NCBI GenBank assembly: GCA_022829145.1
Contig: CM040744.1
Location: 434,001-498,000, forward strand
Source of the DNA: Albula goreensis
Taxonomy: Eukaryota > Chordata > Actinopteri > Albuliformes > Albulidae
Reading direction: 5' to 3'
DNA: 64,000 bases
The translations under genes were made by a program, and so were the position numbers. Positions 25,563-35,999 of the stretch are shown piece by piece (position 1 is the first letter of the stretch; every line of letters starts with the position of its first letter). The notes beneath the pieces were generated by a model. The model worked only from the letters and a program-made list of their open reading frames with translations. It was not told the DNA's origin and did no database searches.

Positions 25563-25990
25563 AACTCACAGACACACACACATGCATACACAGACACGTA
25601 ACACAAATGCATACACAAACACTCACATACACACGCTCACATGCATACACACACATGCACACACAAACAGACACATGTATACACAGACACACACACACAC
25701 ACAAATGCATATGCAATGATGACTAAGTAAAATGTGTACACACAGACACACACACAGACACACACTGGGCCTATTGATACATGTGAACACACACAGAGAC
25801 ACGCATATTCAAGCAGATGTACACATGCTGACTCTTGCACACATGAGCGCACACAGACACACATACAGGCAGATGGACACACAAAGAAGTTATACATGCA
25901 CATACAGACAGATGCATGTATTCACACACACACACACACACACACACATCACACATGCACACTTACTCACATACACACACACAACATCTT
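25563..25990. repeat. CA-rich microsatellite block
   Basis: Degenerate (CA)n with cacagac and cacatgc variants. The longest perfect run is at about 25923-25948. Confidence 0.93.
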
Positions 25991-25999
25991 GTAGTCTTT

Positions 26000-27455
26000 A
26001 GAAAGACATAACAGTGGTTCGGTAAAACACTTTTATTAAATTTACTACAGAAATATTCCTTTCCATAAATACCATGTGTTTGGGTCCACTGAAAAGCAAC
26101 AAGTTTTCAAAGGAGCTGGGTTTTATAACAATGTGTTTCCAGTCAAAAATATGATTTAAAGTACTTTAACTTCACTGTCAGAACTTTCAAAATTTGGCCC
26201 AACTGTGTGAAAAAAGCTCCAACCAATATCTATGCTTCAGCATTTCTGATATAAAGATCACTGGTACAGGGTTCCAAGACAAGGGTAACGCCAAATAAAC
26301 AAAATAGGAACCAATCAAAACCTAGCTCTCTTATCCATTGCATTTGCCAGAGACAAACAGTTGAGAAACAGCTCTTGTTGATAACCACAAGCAATGTTCA
26401 AATGCGGAGAGCACCTTTGGCTCTGAATTTTCGTGAGGAAATTAAAAGACGGAAGATAATTTTAAATAAAACAAATGAGCTAGAGCACATTTTTTATGTT
26501 ATGTTAATTGTTTACTTGAGGCAGTTGCATAAAACTACAGAGAGTGGAGGTAGCCAATGAGCTAATGTAACATGTAACACCAAGCCGTCTGCCCTATCAC
26601 ACACAGGGTGTGTGTTTCACTGGTATCGGTGGCGCAACTTCTACTGCATAGGAAAGAACCCAATCACTTTCCTTCCCCCACCACTCTTGGCTGCAAGTCA
26701 CTGAAACTGAACCATGAGCACAATTCAATTAAGGTTTTCAACATTTTCAACAACCTTATTTAATTAAGATATCGGCTGAACCTCTAGTCTACGACGTCAA
26801 AGGTCAAATTTGAGCGATGACAGATGATGATATCAAAGATTCCACAGATTTGTCAGATTTCGCTCTCAGAATCCACATACTGTCCAGGAAATGGCAACAA
26901 TGTCACAGAGGTCAGAATTCTTAATGTTTTGCGATTTGATAATTCCTTTATGACATCATTAGGGTTAACTCCAATCAATCATCTCCTTATCATCAAGGGT
27001 TGTCACAGCCAGCTTGAAGTAATTAAAAGAAATTGCCTTATCCGATTTGCATCTGAATTGTATTTGTTTCATTGTCTAAACAGCAAAGTCACTTGAATTC
27101 ACATTTTTTCTTCAAATCAAAGATGGACCACATTTGTGTAACATTCAAATCTGATACAGACTTCCCGCCAGTGTGACTTCTGACCATTCAAATCAGACGT
27201 TTATGCCCTGAAGTGTTTTTCTTCTTCATCATTCCCCATGCAACGCAGCATCGACTTAGATCGTCACATTGTGCCAAAAATAATGACAAACATAGCTTGA
27301 GTGAACACACAAATCAGAGCCGTCTACATAGACTCCCATAACGACTTCTGATTGGAGCAGTGTAACACAGGGTCACCAGAAGGTTTGTGTCAAACCAAAA
27401 TGTCTAATTTTGTCTTTAAAATATTTTTACAGGGTCTGTTCTAAAACTGTATTCC
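26000..27455. other. AT-rich intergenic DNA, nothing recognised
   Basis: Unique sequence with short frames. No recognisable family. Confidence 0.6.
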
Positions 27456-27459
27456 TTTT

Positions 27460-28420
27460 TATTTTTCGTTTTTGTGTCCCCCTTTGTTTCGGGAGCATGA
27501 CGGCCACATATCTGATCATCCGCCGCTCTCTCCCAGTGCCGTCGCTCGTAACCCCATGCAGATTAGTCATTGCGCTGACCTCATCCAGCGTTTCCGAGAA
27601 TCGTGGAAGAAGAAAATCCCAAGGATGACTCTTCTCGGATCGTATCTGCCTTCCGATCAAGACCGCCACTTCAAGGGTCATCCCGCAGACAGGAACTGGC
27701 TTCCTTAAAATTGCTCCCTTGTTCTCTGTACCGCCCCGATCCCTTGGACCTTTTCCCCTGTCGTAATCGGGCCCAATACTGTCGTTGTGAGGAGGGAGAA
27801 CTGTTACTAATCGATACGTGTTTCCTCTCAAAGAATAACATATTGTCAAGCTGTGACTATATTTAAGGCAGTCTCAGCTGACTGTAGCCTGGGGTCAGAG
27901 CTCTGCGCACAGACTCTAATGCAAAAGGACATGTTTGGCCACATAAAGAGGGAAACTCTGTTTGATCGTTAGTTGCCATGGACTTGAGACCAAAAAATAC
28001 AAACAAATACGAAGCTTTGAACAAATATCTCCAACTCTCCCTGGGTTGTCAAAATAATGGCCCCGCAAGCAAGGCTTTAGCCTCTCCTGTGTTAGCCTGG
28101 TGAAATCCATGCAGTTCTTAGCGAGAAATCCACCCCCTTCGAGATTGAGAAATACAAAATATATTCTGAATAACAGCATCAATTCAGTGAGGGCGGGTTT
28201 AAAGAGAGGAGGCTACGATTCAAACACTGAATAATGTCACTGCAGAAGTCAGCCAGGCCACTCGTTTGTCATAGCCGACCGCCCTGTGCATGTGTTTCAC
28301 GGCTCTCGTTCCCACTATTAGTGCGTTCAGAGCCGTAAAGGGAACTGCCATCTGAGGGACACCTTCCCCAGGAGCTGCCAAGGATGTCGGGGAAACTCCT
28401 GTGTTTGGATTGGGCGTTCA
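27460..28420. promoter_or_regulatory. candidate conserved noncoding region
   Basis: About 950 bp of complex, repeat-free sequence, including gcagattagtcattgcgctg, gctgacctcatccagcgttt, gttagttgccatggacttga and aacactgaataatgtcactg. A 140-codon stop-free frame on the minus strand (27849-27427) has no domain I recognise and coding is not supported. It borders the transposon cluster. Confidence 0.25.
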
Positions 28421-28989
28421 ATGACATGTATCATTCCACCAAGTTTAGAGGAAGGCCCTGCTTATCAGGGTGCTCCCTGCCCAATGAAACACTTCAGATA
28501 CACAGAGAGGAGGCAAAAATCTGTCAAAACCACCCCCACCAAAGATGAAGAGAAAAATGAGGCTGAGGTTGCATTGGCACACAAAAACCAAACAGAAAAC
28601 AATATAACAGCAAAGCAGAGGCACTGTTTGTGAATATGAGAGTATTATTAAAATTAAAGTGCTTAAGAGACATCAATAGGACATCCTTTTGTGTGTGCCA
28701 TGGTGACCAGCAGCACAGTCTTGTTGTTATCATTTCTGGTTTCTGCAAATCACCAGTAGTTTTGTTCATAGTCAATGTGCTGGTTTATGCACCGGACTAC
28801 AAGGTGACATGACAAGTGTATGGGGGTTAGTTTTATTGCTAGAAGTTATTTTTTTGCAGTCAGCATTGTGGAAGTGAACCAGCTGGCAGATCAGTTTCAC
28901 ACATACGCTACAGCAGAGACTTCCTTCTGCAACACATGGAATCTGGAAAGTGATTCTGGAATCAGCCCGATGAAATCATACCTGTGGAG

Positions 28990-30711
28990 ATTACAAGGAA
29001 ATTTTATGATGGATAAAGTGGAGAAGAGGAAAAGAGGAAAAGAAGGAAGGGGTGCGAGACAAAAGCTTAGAGGGAAGAAAAGAAAGTTCCGCTCCCAACC
29101 ATCATTCTCTCAAATGTTCAATCGATTGAAGGAAAAGTGGACGAGATTCGTGCAAAAACTGTCACCTGTATGAATACAGGGAAGCTTGTGTTCCAACCCT
29201 TTCTGAAACCCGGCTAAATGAGACTCTGATGTTTGTCCAGATGGATTTACTATCACACGCTGGACTGATTCAGAGAGACTATAGGCAAGGAGCAAGGAGA
29301 GGGCGTGTGCATCATGACAAACGACAGGTGGAGCGAAACAACAGTGGTGAGGAAAAAGATTTGTACGTCTGAACTTTTATAACTGTCCCTGCACCGTCCT
29401 TATCTCCTTTTTGCATTCCCACAAATATTTATCATTATTGTTTATATCCATCCAAAAGCAAATATGGATAAGGTAGCAGATATTATTTATGATATTACTC
29501 AAGAATTTGATGTGCCAAAGTTCATAATGGGTGATTTTAATAATTGTACTGTTAATTGCAAACTGTCCACCTATTCTCAGTATGTCACCTGCCTTAAAGA
29601 AAAACAAAACTTTTGATTTATGTAACGGCTCCATTCATCAGGTGTATTCATCCATTGCCAAGGCCCCCCTGGGTGGCTCAGATCACAATACTGTCCTTCT
29701 TAGACCCACCTATAGACATGTTCTAAAGAGGGTGAAGCATGTAGATAAGCTGATCTAGGTGTGGGATGAGCACAGTGTTGAGACTCTGAAAGGGTGCTTT
29801 GAATGTACATTTTGGAATGTGTTTGAGGATTCTTCTGCCAATTTAAATGATGTGACAGAAGTTATCTCAGGACTTCTGTGTGTATGCGGTTATTCAACAA
29901 AGCCCAATACCCAAACAACAAGCCGTGGGTAACTACAGGGTTAAAGGAGGTACTAAATGAGAGAAAGAGGGTTTTTGCTTCACGAAGCCTGCAGGACAGG
30001 AAGAAGATACAGAGGAAAGTAAACAAGGAGATCTAAAAGTCCTAAATGATGGGACAGGTACAGCATACCCTGACGGAGGACAATGCTAGGGCTGGATGAA
30101 CTTGCATAAAAACTGGTAAATGCCCCCTTCAAGGGAGGGAAAAAACTGGACCCTTGTCCTGATGAGAGGGTGTGCCCCTCTTTAGCCAATGAAGTGAATG
30201 AATTTTTTACCCGCTTTGGCACAGGGGGAGGCGACAATATTCTTGGATGGCAAGAGATGGACAATGTTGGGATGGAGAACACACTCATAATTGAGGAGGA
30301 AGTGGCACAGCGAGTGTTTGAGAGCACTAACACACGAAAGAGCCCAGGGCCCAATAACATCAGTGCTAGGGTGTTGAAACACTGCTCAGCCCAACTGAGT
30401 GGGATTTTCAGCTCCCTCTTTCAATGCTCACTAGACACCCAAGTGGTCCCATCAATGTGGATAACATCAATCGTGTTCCCCCTTCCCAAAGTCCCTCATC
30501 CATCCTATCCTAATGACTACAGGCCCATTCCCCTCACCTCACTGGTAGTTCTCACACGAGAGGATAATCAAAACCCACATCAATCCATGAAAGCAGGTTT
30601 TGGACCCACTACAATTTGCTTATCGTTCTGCAAGATGGACAGACGACGCTATTATAATGGTTTTAAATTTTCCGTATATGCACCTGGAGGGTTGTAAAAC
30701 ACATGCACGGT
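28990..30711 (+). mobile_element. CR1/Rex1-like LINE, 5' part (endonuclease and start of reverse transcriptase)
   Basis: This is the remnant of a non-LTR retrotransposon ORF2. It opens with a basic stretch (KRGKEGRGARQKLRGKKRKF) followed, in a shifted frame, by IILSNVQSIEGKVDEI, the usual start of the AP-like endonuclease in this clade. The endonuclease is readable through EYREACVPTLSETRLNE, an IHPKAN/GDFNN block near 29450-29550 and SIAKAPLGGSDHNTVLLRPT (catalytic Asp-His) at about 29660. The linker has several stops. The reverse transcriptase begins at about 30330 with RKSPGPNNISARVLK and continues to NDYRPIPLTS, then in another frame LQFAYRSARWTDDAI and HLEGCKTHAR at about 30711. There it is cut off by gypsy sequence in the opposite orientation. 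Many frameshifts and stops make it inactive. The clade (CR1, L2 or Rex1) is judged from motif wording only. Confidence 0.85.
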
Positions 30712-30898
30712 GTACTACATCTTGAGTAGTAGATGGTCGTGACCTATAAATGCTCTCCTGTCGGGAATGAACCAACAAGTCAACTGAAATGACTTGCCAT
30801 GGTGTGGCAGGAAGCTCTGTCCTCACAGTCGGGACTGGTATGGCAGGTGTTGCATTTATCTGGCACACGGGGCAGGATCTGTCTAGCTCCTCCACTTC

Positions 30899-31791
30899 AT
30901 TGCATTACATTACATTAATGACATTTGTTAGACGCTCTTATCCAGAGCAACTTACGAGGCGAAGTGCATAAGAATGGTACGAAAAGTGAAAAGATAACCC
31001 TAGAGAGGGGTAAAGTCCCAAGTGCCAAAGGTGATGGAATAGATTAGGACTCCCCTGCTATCTAAGGAGAAAATAAACAGCCTAGGTTAAAACTAATCAC
31101 AGTTTCACACGAGCAAATAAGGGTAGAGACGTTACAAAGAGCAGGGGAGGGGAGGGGAGAGGTGCAGCCTGAAGAGGTGAGTCTTCAGTCTCCTCTTGAA
31201 GGCGGCCAGTGTCTCTGCCGTTCTGACCTCCACAGGAAGGTCATTTCACCACTGGGGGGCCAAGACAGAAAACAGATGTGACCTGGAAGTACAGGAGCGG
31301 AGAGGGGGGCGGCATCAGGCAACCAGAGGTGGCAGAGCGGAGGGGTCTGGCAGGGGTGTAGGGTCTGATGATCTTCTGGAGGTAAGCTGGAGCTGTCCCC
31401 TTAACAGCCAGGTATGCTAGCACTAAAGTTTTAAATTTGATGCGAGCGATAATAGGCAGCCAGTGGAGGGCAATGAGCAGAGGGGTGACATTAGAGTGTC
31501 TAGGGAGGTTGTAAATCAGATGAGCTGCAGCATTCTGGATGAGCTGCAGGGGTCTGATGGCAGAGCAAGAAGACCAGCAAGAAGGGAGTTGCACTAGTCC
31601 AAGCGGGACAGAACCATCTGTGTAGAGTAGGTGGTGAATAAGAGCCTGCATGCCTGGCTCACCACCGCGATGTTCTCCGAGTGTGACAGTCTGTTGTCAA
31701 TTACCACTGCGAGGTTCTCACAGGACGACGACGAGACCAGGGTGTCCCCAAGAGAAACGGGGAAACGGAGAAGCGGAGAAGTCCAACATGG
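30899..31791 (-). mobile_element. L2-type LINE 3' fragment inserted in the gypsy element
   Basis: On the minus strand a stop-free stretch (31651-31241) reads as the C-terminal part of an L2-type reverse transcriptase: LQLIQNAAAHLIYNLPRHS, VTPLLIALHWLPIIARIKFK, LVLAYLAVKGTAPAYLQ and RSATSGCLMPP. It is followed by an untranslated tail. The 3' end is the characteristic ctctggataagagcgtcta-type motif and a short (TAATG)-like repeat, seen on the plus strand as 'attgcattacattacattaatg' at 30899. The fragment is flanked by ACTTC on both sides (30894-30898 and 31792-31796), and the gypsy integrase reading continues directly across the two flanks. It is 5'-truncated, as usual for LINE insertions. Confidence 0.88.
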
Positions 31792-33693
31792 ACTTCCTTG
31801 TCAAAGCCTGGCCACCAGACTTTTGTGCACAGACGTTGCTTGGTTTTCATGTGGTACGACAATGCAAGTTCCCCTTAAAATCATGTGTCCAATGCATGAC
31901 AACTCCTGCTTCACTGAGATGTACTCTGGTCTGCTATACGTCCAATCACCACTAGCGATACACTTCTTGAACTCAGGCAACATAGTATCTGCTGCAGACA
32001 TTTCCTCCAACTCACGTGACGTGAATGCGCTTGGCATGCTTAGCCATATAGTAGATGTGGTCTTCACCAAACACTGGAAATAGTGGGGGGTTGACTGTCA
32101 GCCAAAACAGTGACCACAGCTTGTAAATCACTTTGAATGTGTATGGCTGCAGTCTCAAATCCTACCTCTCTATTCTGGTTGGTGGTTTGAACTTATGGTC
32201 TCAAGTGACTTTTGATCATTGATCATGACAAACTTCTTACCGTCTCTCCAGATCAGCCAATGCACGGCTGGCGTAGCACTCTGGCTTGAACGACCTACCC
32301 ATCTGTCTCTGGCTCATATTGGCGCAGAGCCCCACTGGACTGGCATCCACGATGAGGTACGTCTCTGCACCTTGCCTGAAATAGGACATCGTCTTCGATC
32401 TTGCCAGTGCATCTTTAGCGCTTTCAATGCTGTTTCTTGTTCTTTACCCCAACACCATGCACATGAGGCTGTCACAGCGGTTCTGCAGTGGTTGCTAGGT
32501 TAGGTATGAATTGCGCACAGTAATTGACAAGGCCCAGAAAACGTATCACCTCAGCAGCTGTAGTTGGTCACCATGTGTCCTGGACCGCCTTCACTTTCGA
32601 CTGAGCTGCTCCTATTCCATTCTTGGAGAGAACATAGCCTATGAACTCCATCTCAGTCATTCGAAATTCAAAATTCAGGCTCCTCTCTTGCAACTTTTGC
32701 AGCACACTATGAATTCCTCGTATCATGCTCTTGCACTGTTCGCACAAATACAATAATGTCATCTTAGATGTTGCACGCCTGAAATGCCCTGTAGGACTTG
32801 ACAATGGAGGTGTTGGTATGTCTTGTTTGGTACAAGACACCAAACGGAAGCCTCTTGTACCTCCATAGGCCTGTGTGTGTCACAAATGTGGTCAGTGCAC
32901 ATGACTCAGACTTCAGCTCGATCTGGTGGTATCTCCACTTTAAATCCATCTTGGAGAACACCTCCACACATAACATGTCTTCTAGAATCTCATCAATTGT
33001 AAGGATTGGGTGCCTCTCACGCACCACTGCTTCATTCACCGTACGCATGTCAACATATATTGTGATATCCCCACTCTTTTTGTGGACTGCTACCAACGGC
33101 GACACCCATAGAGTTGGCCCCTGCACTCTCTCAATGACGTCCATTTCCTCTAGCTGTTTGAGTTTGGCTTCACCAGGCTTTCTCATGTTGAATGTTGAAT
33201 GGTCATCCTCATGCAGTTTGAGCTGAGATTCTTTCAGGCTGTATTGCATATTTTTCTTGAGTCCCTCCGTCATCTGCAGCCTTGATGGTGGCCTTTGCTC
33301 TGGAACACCTCAAGACTGATGTCTGTGTACCTTTTACAATGAGAAGCAAGCTGTCCATTGTATGGCAGCAGAGATCTTCCTCTTTTAGATGTTGAGCAGT
33401 GTCTTCTTTTGCGGTGCAGAACATGAGAGCAATTCTTGTCAATCACTTGATCACGAATAAAGTCATCTTTCTTGTCAGCGCTATTGCTGTCATCACTCAC
33501 AACAAAATTCACAGCTTGCAAAAGCTTTCCACAGGAAACTTCCCCTCTGTGACATCCGCATCACAAACATGTTTACCTTATGCTCGCGCCGATGTTTCCT
33601 TTGTTTGCGCCCTGTTCGATTCGCGATTTTTCCACTTGGAAAAGCAGCTTCCTTTGCTCTGGCGCTTCAAGCTAGGGAATCCTTTTTCTTCTG

Positions 33694-33832
33694 GACAAAA
33701 TATTCCAGCAATTTGTTTAACGCTTCTGCATAGCCTTTGCCATCCCCCTTATTGTCTAATGTGGCAGATATGTGACAAAATATTCCAGCAATTTGCATGT
33801 AGTCCATCCCCCTTATTGTCTAATGTGCAGTA
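33694..33832 (-). repeat. 80-bp tandem duplication inside the gypsy gag region
   Basis: The segment starting gacaaaatattccagcaatt at 33694 recurs at 33774. The shared second block ccatcccccttattgtctaatg appears in both copies, and the second copy lacks about 20 bp between the blocks. It lies in the gag-like part of the Ty3/gypsy remnant, so it is a local duplication of part of that element. Confidence 0.85.
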
Positions 33833-34125
33833 ACAACTTAGGTGCAGCACTTTTCTGAAGCAGTGATATAAAGTTTAAAACTGCTCACCAACGAAACTAG
33901 CTGGGTCTGTGTGAACGTCAAACGGAGGCATTGCAAGCAGGCTGAGCACTGTCTTCATTGTTTAGGATTTTTGTAGTGATTTTAGCTTTGCCAACACTCC
34001 ACTATCCTCATCGCCAGTGCAATGTACATCATGGCTAGGTGGGGTACATTTTCAATACAACTCTTCACTGAACACTTAACAGTAGCATGGCTTCTTGCCT
34101 GTACAGCGCACACTTCCTGCCTATA

Positions 34126-34456
34126 CAGGGGGTCCTCGACTTACGGACGAGTTCCGTTCCTACGACTTATCATAAGCCGATTTTCGACGTAAGTCGGAAT
34201 TTATACCTGAATTATACCTAAATTAACACCTTATGTCACTTACACTCTACACACAACACATGAAGGATATAAAATACAGTAATTAAATGAAACATTAATA
34301 AAAAAAGAGAGAACAATTTCTTATCTTTATGTCTGTGGTCATATTTACGAACCAAACCGCTTAGGTCGAAACTAGGTTTTTTAAGTAATTTATGGGAGTG
34401 CTTTGTAACCACGAAACTGTTGTAACTCGAGACCGACGTAACCCGAGGACCTCCTG
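34126..34456. mobile_element. MITE with 20-bp terminal inverted repeats
   Basis: This is a 331-bp noncoding element. The left end is cagggggtcctcgacttacg (34126-34145). The right end read on the other strand is caggaggtcctcgggttacg (34456-34437), matching at 17 of 20. TA is present on both flanks (34124-34125 and 34457-34458). Inner sequence is also partly self-complementary around 'cgacttacg ... cgacgtaagtcgg'. There is no coding capacity. The form (cagg...cctg ends, TA flanks) fits a nonautonomous Tc1/mariner-type or similar cut-and-paste element. It sits exactly at the boundary between the gypsy remnant and the 3' half of the LINE. Confidence 0.8.
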
Positions 34457-35468
34457 TATTGTCTTCACCAGTAAATGTCGCTACACTACGCACATAATTA
34501 AGTTTGCGGATGACACCGCTTTGGTCATCTTATTGAAGCAGGATGAAGTTGAACATGGTCCAAATGACTTTGTTAACCGGTATGAGGCCTCACACTTGAA
34601 TCTGAACGCTTGACACTGAGCTGATTTTAGATTTTAATACACAGTGCTCCTCTGCCCACCCTATCTAGGATCGGAGGAGAGGAGATTAAGGTGGTGACGG
34701 AGGATAATATTTCGGTCTTATTATAGATCACAGATTATCCTGGGATCAATGTGCGGATGCTATTTTTAAGAAGGGCCAACAGTGCATGTACTTTCTTAGA
34801 AAACAAAACTTTTTTAACGTTGATAACAAAAATTATTTTAAATCTGTTATTGAGAGTATCCTTTGTTATTGTATTGTATGCTGGTATGGACATTCCAAAA
34901 TCGTTCATAAGAACATATTGGGAACAATTGTTAAGACCTGTGGAAAAATCATGGGCGAGCAGCAGGCTGACCTGTACCACCTGTATCTGAGCAGGCTGAC
35001 TGAGAAGGCAGACAAAGTCTGCACGGATACATCCCGTCCACTTTCAGCGGCGTTCCAGCCACTCCCTTCTGGTCGGAGGTATAGATAACCCAAACCGAGC
35101 AAAAACCTCATATATTCCCATGGCAATAACTCAACTAAACAAGATATGGTAGCAATGGGGAGTCTAGGGTAATACATGGACTAGGGAATGTGGAATAAAA
35201 TGGACCAATAGATGTGAATACATGGATACATAGCGGATGTACAATATGCTCACTATCTATTTATTACAAATATTGGTAATACAGTATCAACATGCATTTT
35301 ATATGTCTGCCAGGACTGTGATGATGATATTTTTGACAGCTGCTGTAGATGATTTGGATTATTGTGTTTTCTGTTTATCTGATGAAAGATGATCTTTCTA
35401 TATGTTCTGTGCTGTACCACAGATTGCCTCTCTGAGGACATAAAATTCTTTTGAGTCTAGGTCTGAGT
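34457..35468 (+). mobile_element. CR1/Rex1-like LINE, 3' part (RT C-terminus and 3' tail)
   Basis: Immediately right of the 331-bp MITE the same type of LINE resumes at the catalytic box of the reverse transcriptase, HIIKFADDTALV (about 34491-34526). It is followed in a shifted frame by YFLRKQNFFNVDNKNYFKSV, YCIVCWYGHSKIVHKN, IVKTCGKIMGEQQADL and a C-terminal LPSGRRYR (to 35088), then IPMAITQLNKIW. The 3' untranslated part ends with 'gaggacataaaattcttttgagtctaggtctgag', the polyadenylation-like sequence plus short tail common to fish LINEs of this group. It has the same orientation as the fragment ending at 30711. About 80-90 codons between the two are missing, so they are probably one old copy split by later insertions and a deletion. 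Confidence 0.8.
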
Positions 35469-35999
35469 AAGTAGAAACTAATTGCTCGTGTTTGAGAAGT
35501 ATACATGAACTTTCCTAATGCAGTACCAACAATGGCTGTGAGCTTGCACAATTGCATAAAAGGCATTCTGCTATTGTACCTTTTAAATGAATGTCTCTAT
35601 AAAAATAATTTGAAGAGGATTTACTCGGATGGAAAACCTGGTCATAGTACCTTCTGGAGAAAGTTGCTGCCATTAGAAGGCTTCCATGGTTATCTTGCCA
35701 TTTTTCAGTCTTCAGACAGAAATAGTTATGCTGTATGCTCAGTGGTTTGGGACTTGATCAGACCACAGCAACACTGGATGGGGCCGGCAGCAATGCAGGA
35801 GTTGATCTGTTACTGGCTGTACTGTCACCCAGAAAGAGAGGGCATTGTCCCTATCTCATCGCTCACCAGTGCCTCCTACTGGTCTTGGACTTGCACAGAC
35901 TGAGCATGGACCGTCTCTTTGAGCGTGTGTCTTTTACGGTGGCATGTGTTTCTGAGAAGAGCATATGCTGATCTGTGCAGTTGAGGTTTAAGCAACGAT
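35469..35999. other. 531 bp between two LINE remnants, unidentified
   Basis: Two overlapping plus-strand frames of 132 and 78 codons cross it (35505-35903 and 35735-35971). The translations show no domain I know. Given the neighbours it may be part of another decayed repeat. Confidence 0.4.

Larger units (their letters stand above)
30712..34000 (-). mobile_element. Ty3/gypsy LTR retrotransposon internal region, decayed
   Basis: Read on the minus strand, the domains come in gypsy order. There is a gag-like start near 33925-33963 (MPPFDVHTDPAS), a gag block around 33700 (GYAEALNKLLEYFVQKKK) and FIRDQVIDK near 33440. The reverse transcriptase spans about 33170-32560 (FSKMDLKWRYHQIEL, YKRLPFGV, DDIIVF preceded by a stop, GYVLSKNGI). 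RNase H is broken by frameshifts (32500-32100; VDASPVGL). The integrase zinc-finger and linker (LRGTCIVVPHEN, KVWWPGFDKE) end at about 31797. The integrase resumes at 30898 (LDRSCPVCQ, PWQVISVDLL) and is truncated at about 30712. I cannot find a protease or either LTR. An L2 fragment interrupts it at 30899-31791. Multiple stops and frameshifts make it inactive. The order of domains supports Ty3/gypsy over other LTR groups. Confidence 0.88.

Noticed and set aside
27427-27849. 140-codon minus-strand open frame
   Set aside because: It has no recognisable domain and no codon or splice support, and it overlaps open frames on the other strand. It is more likely noncoding, possibly conserved, DNA.
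35505-35971. 132-codon and 78-codon plus-strand frames as a gene
   Set aside because: There is no recognised domain or start context, and the location is between two LINE remnants. It is left as unidentified DNA.
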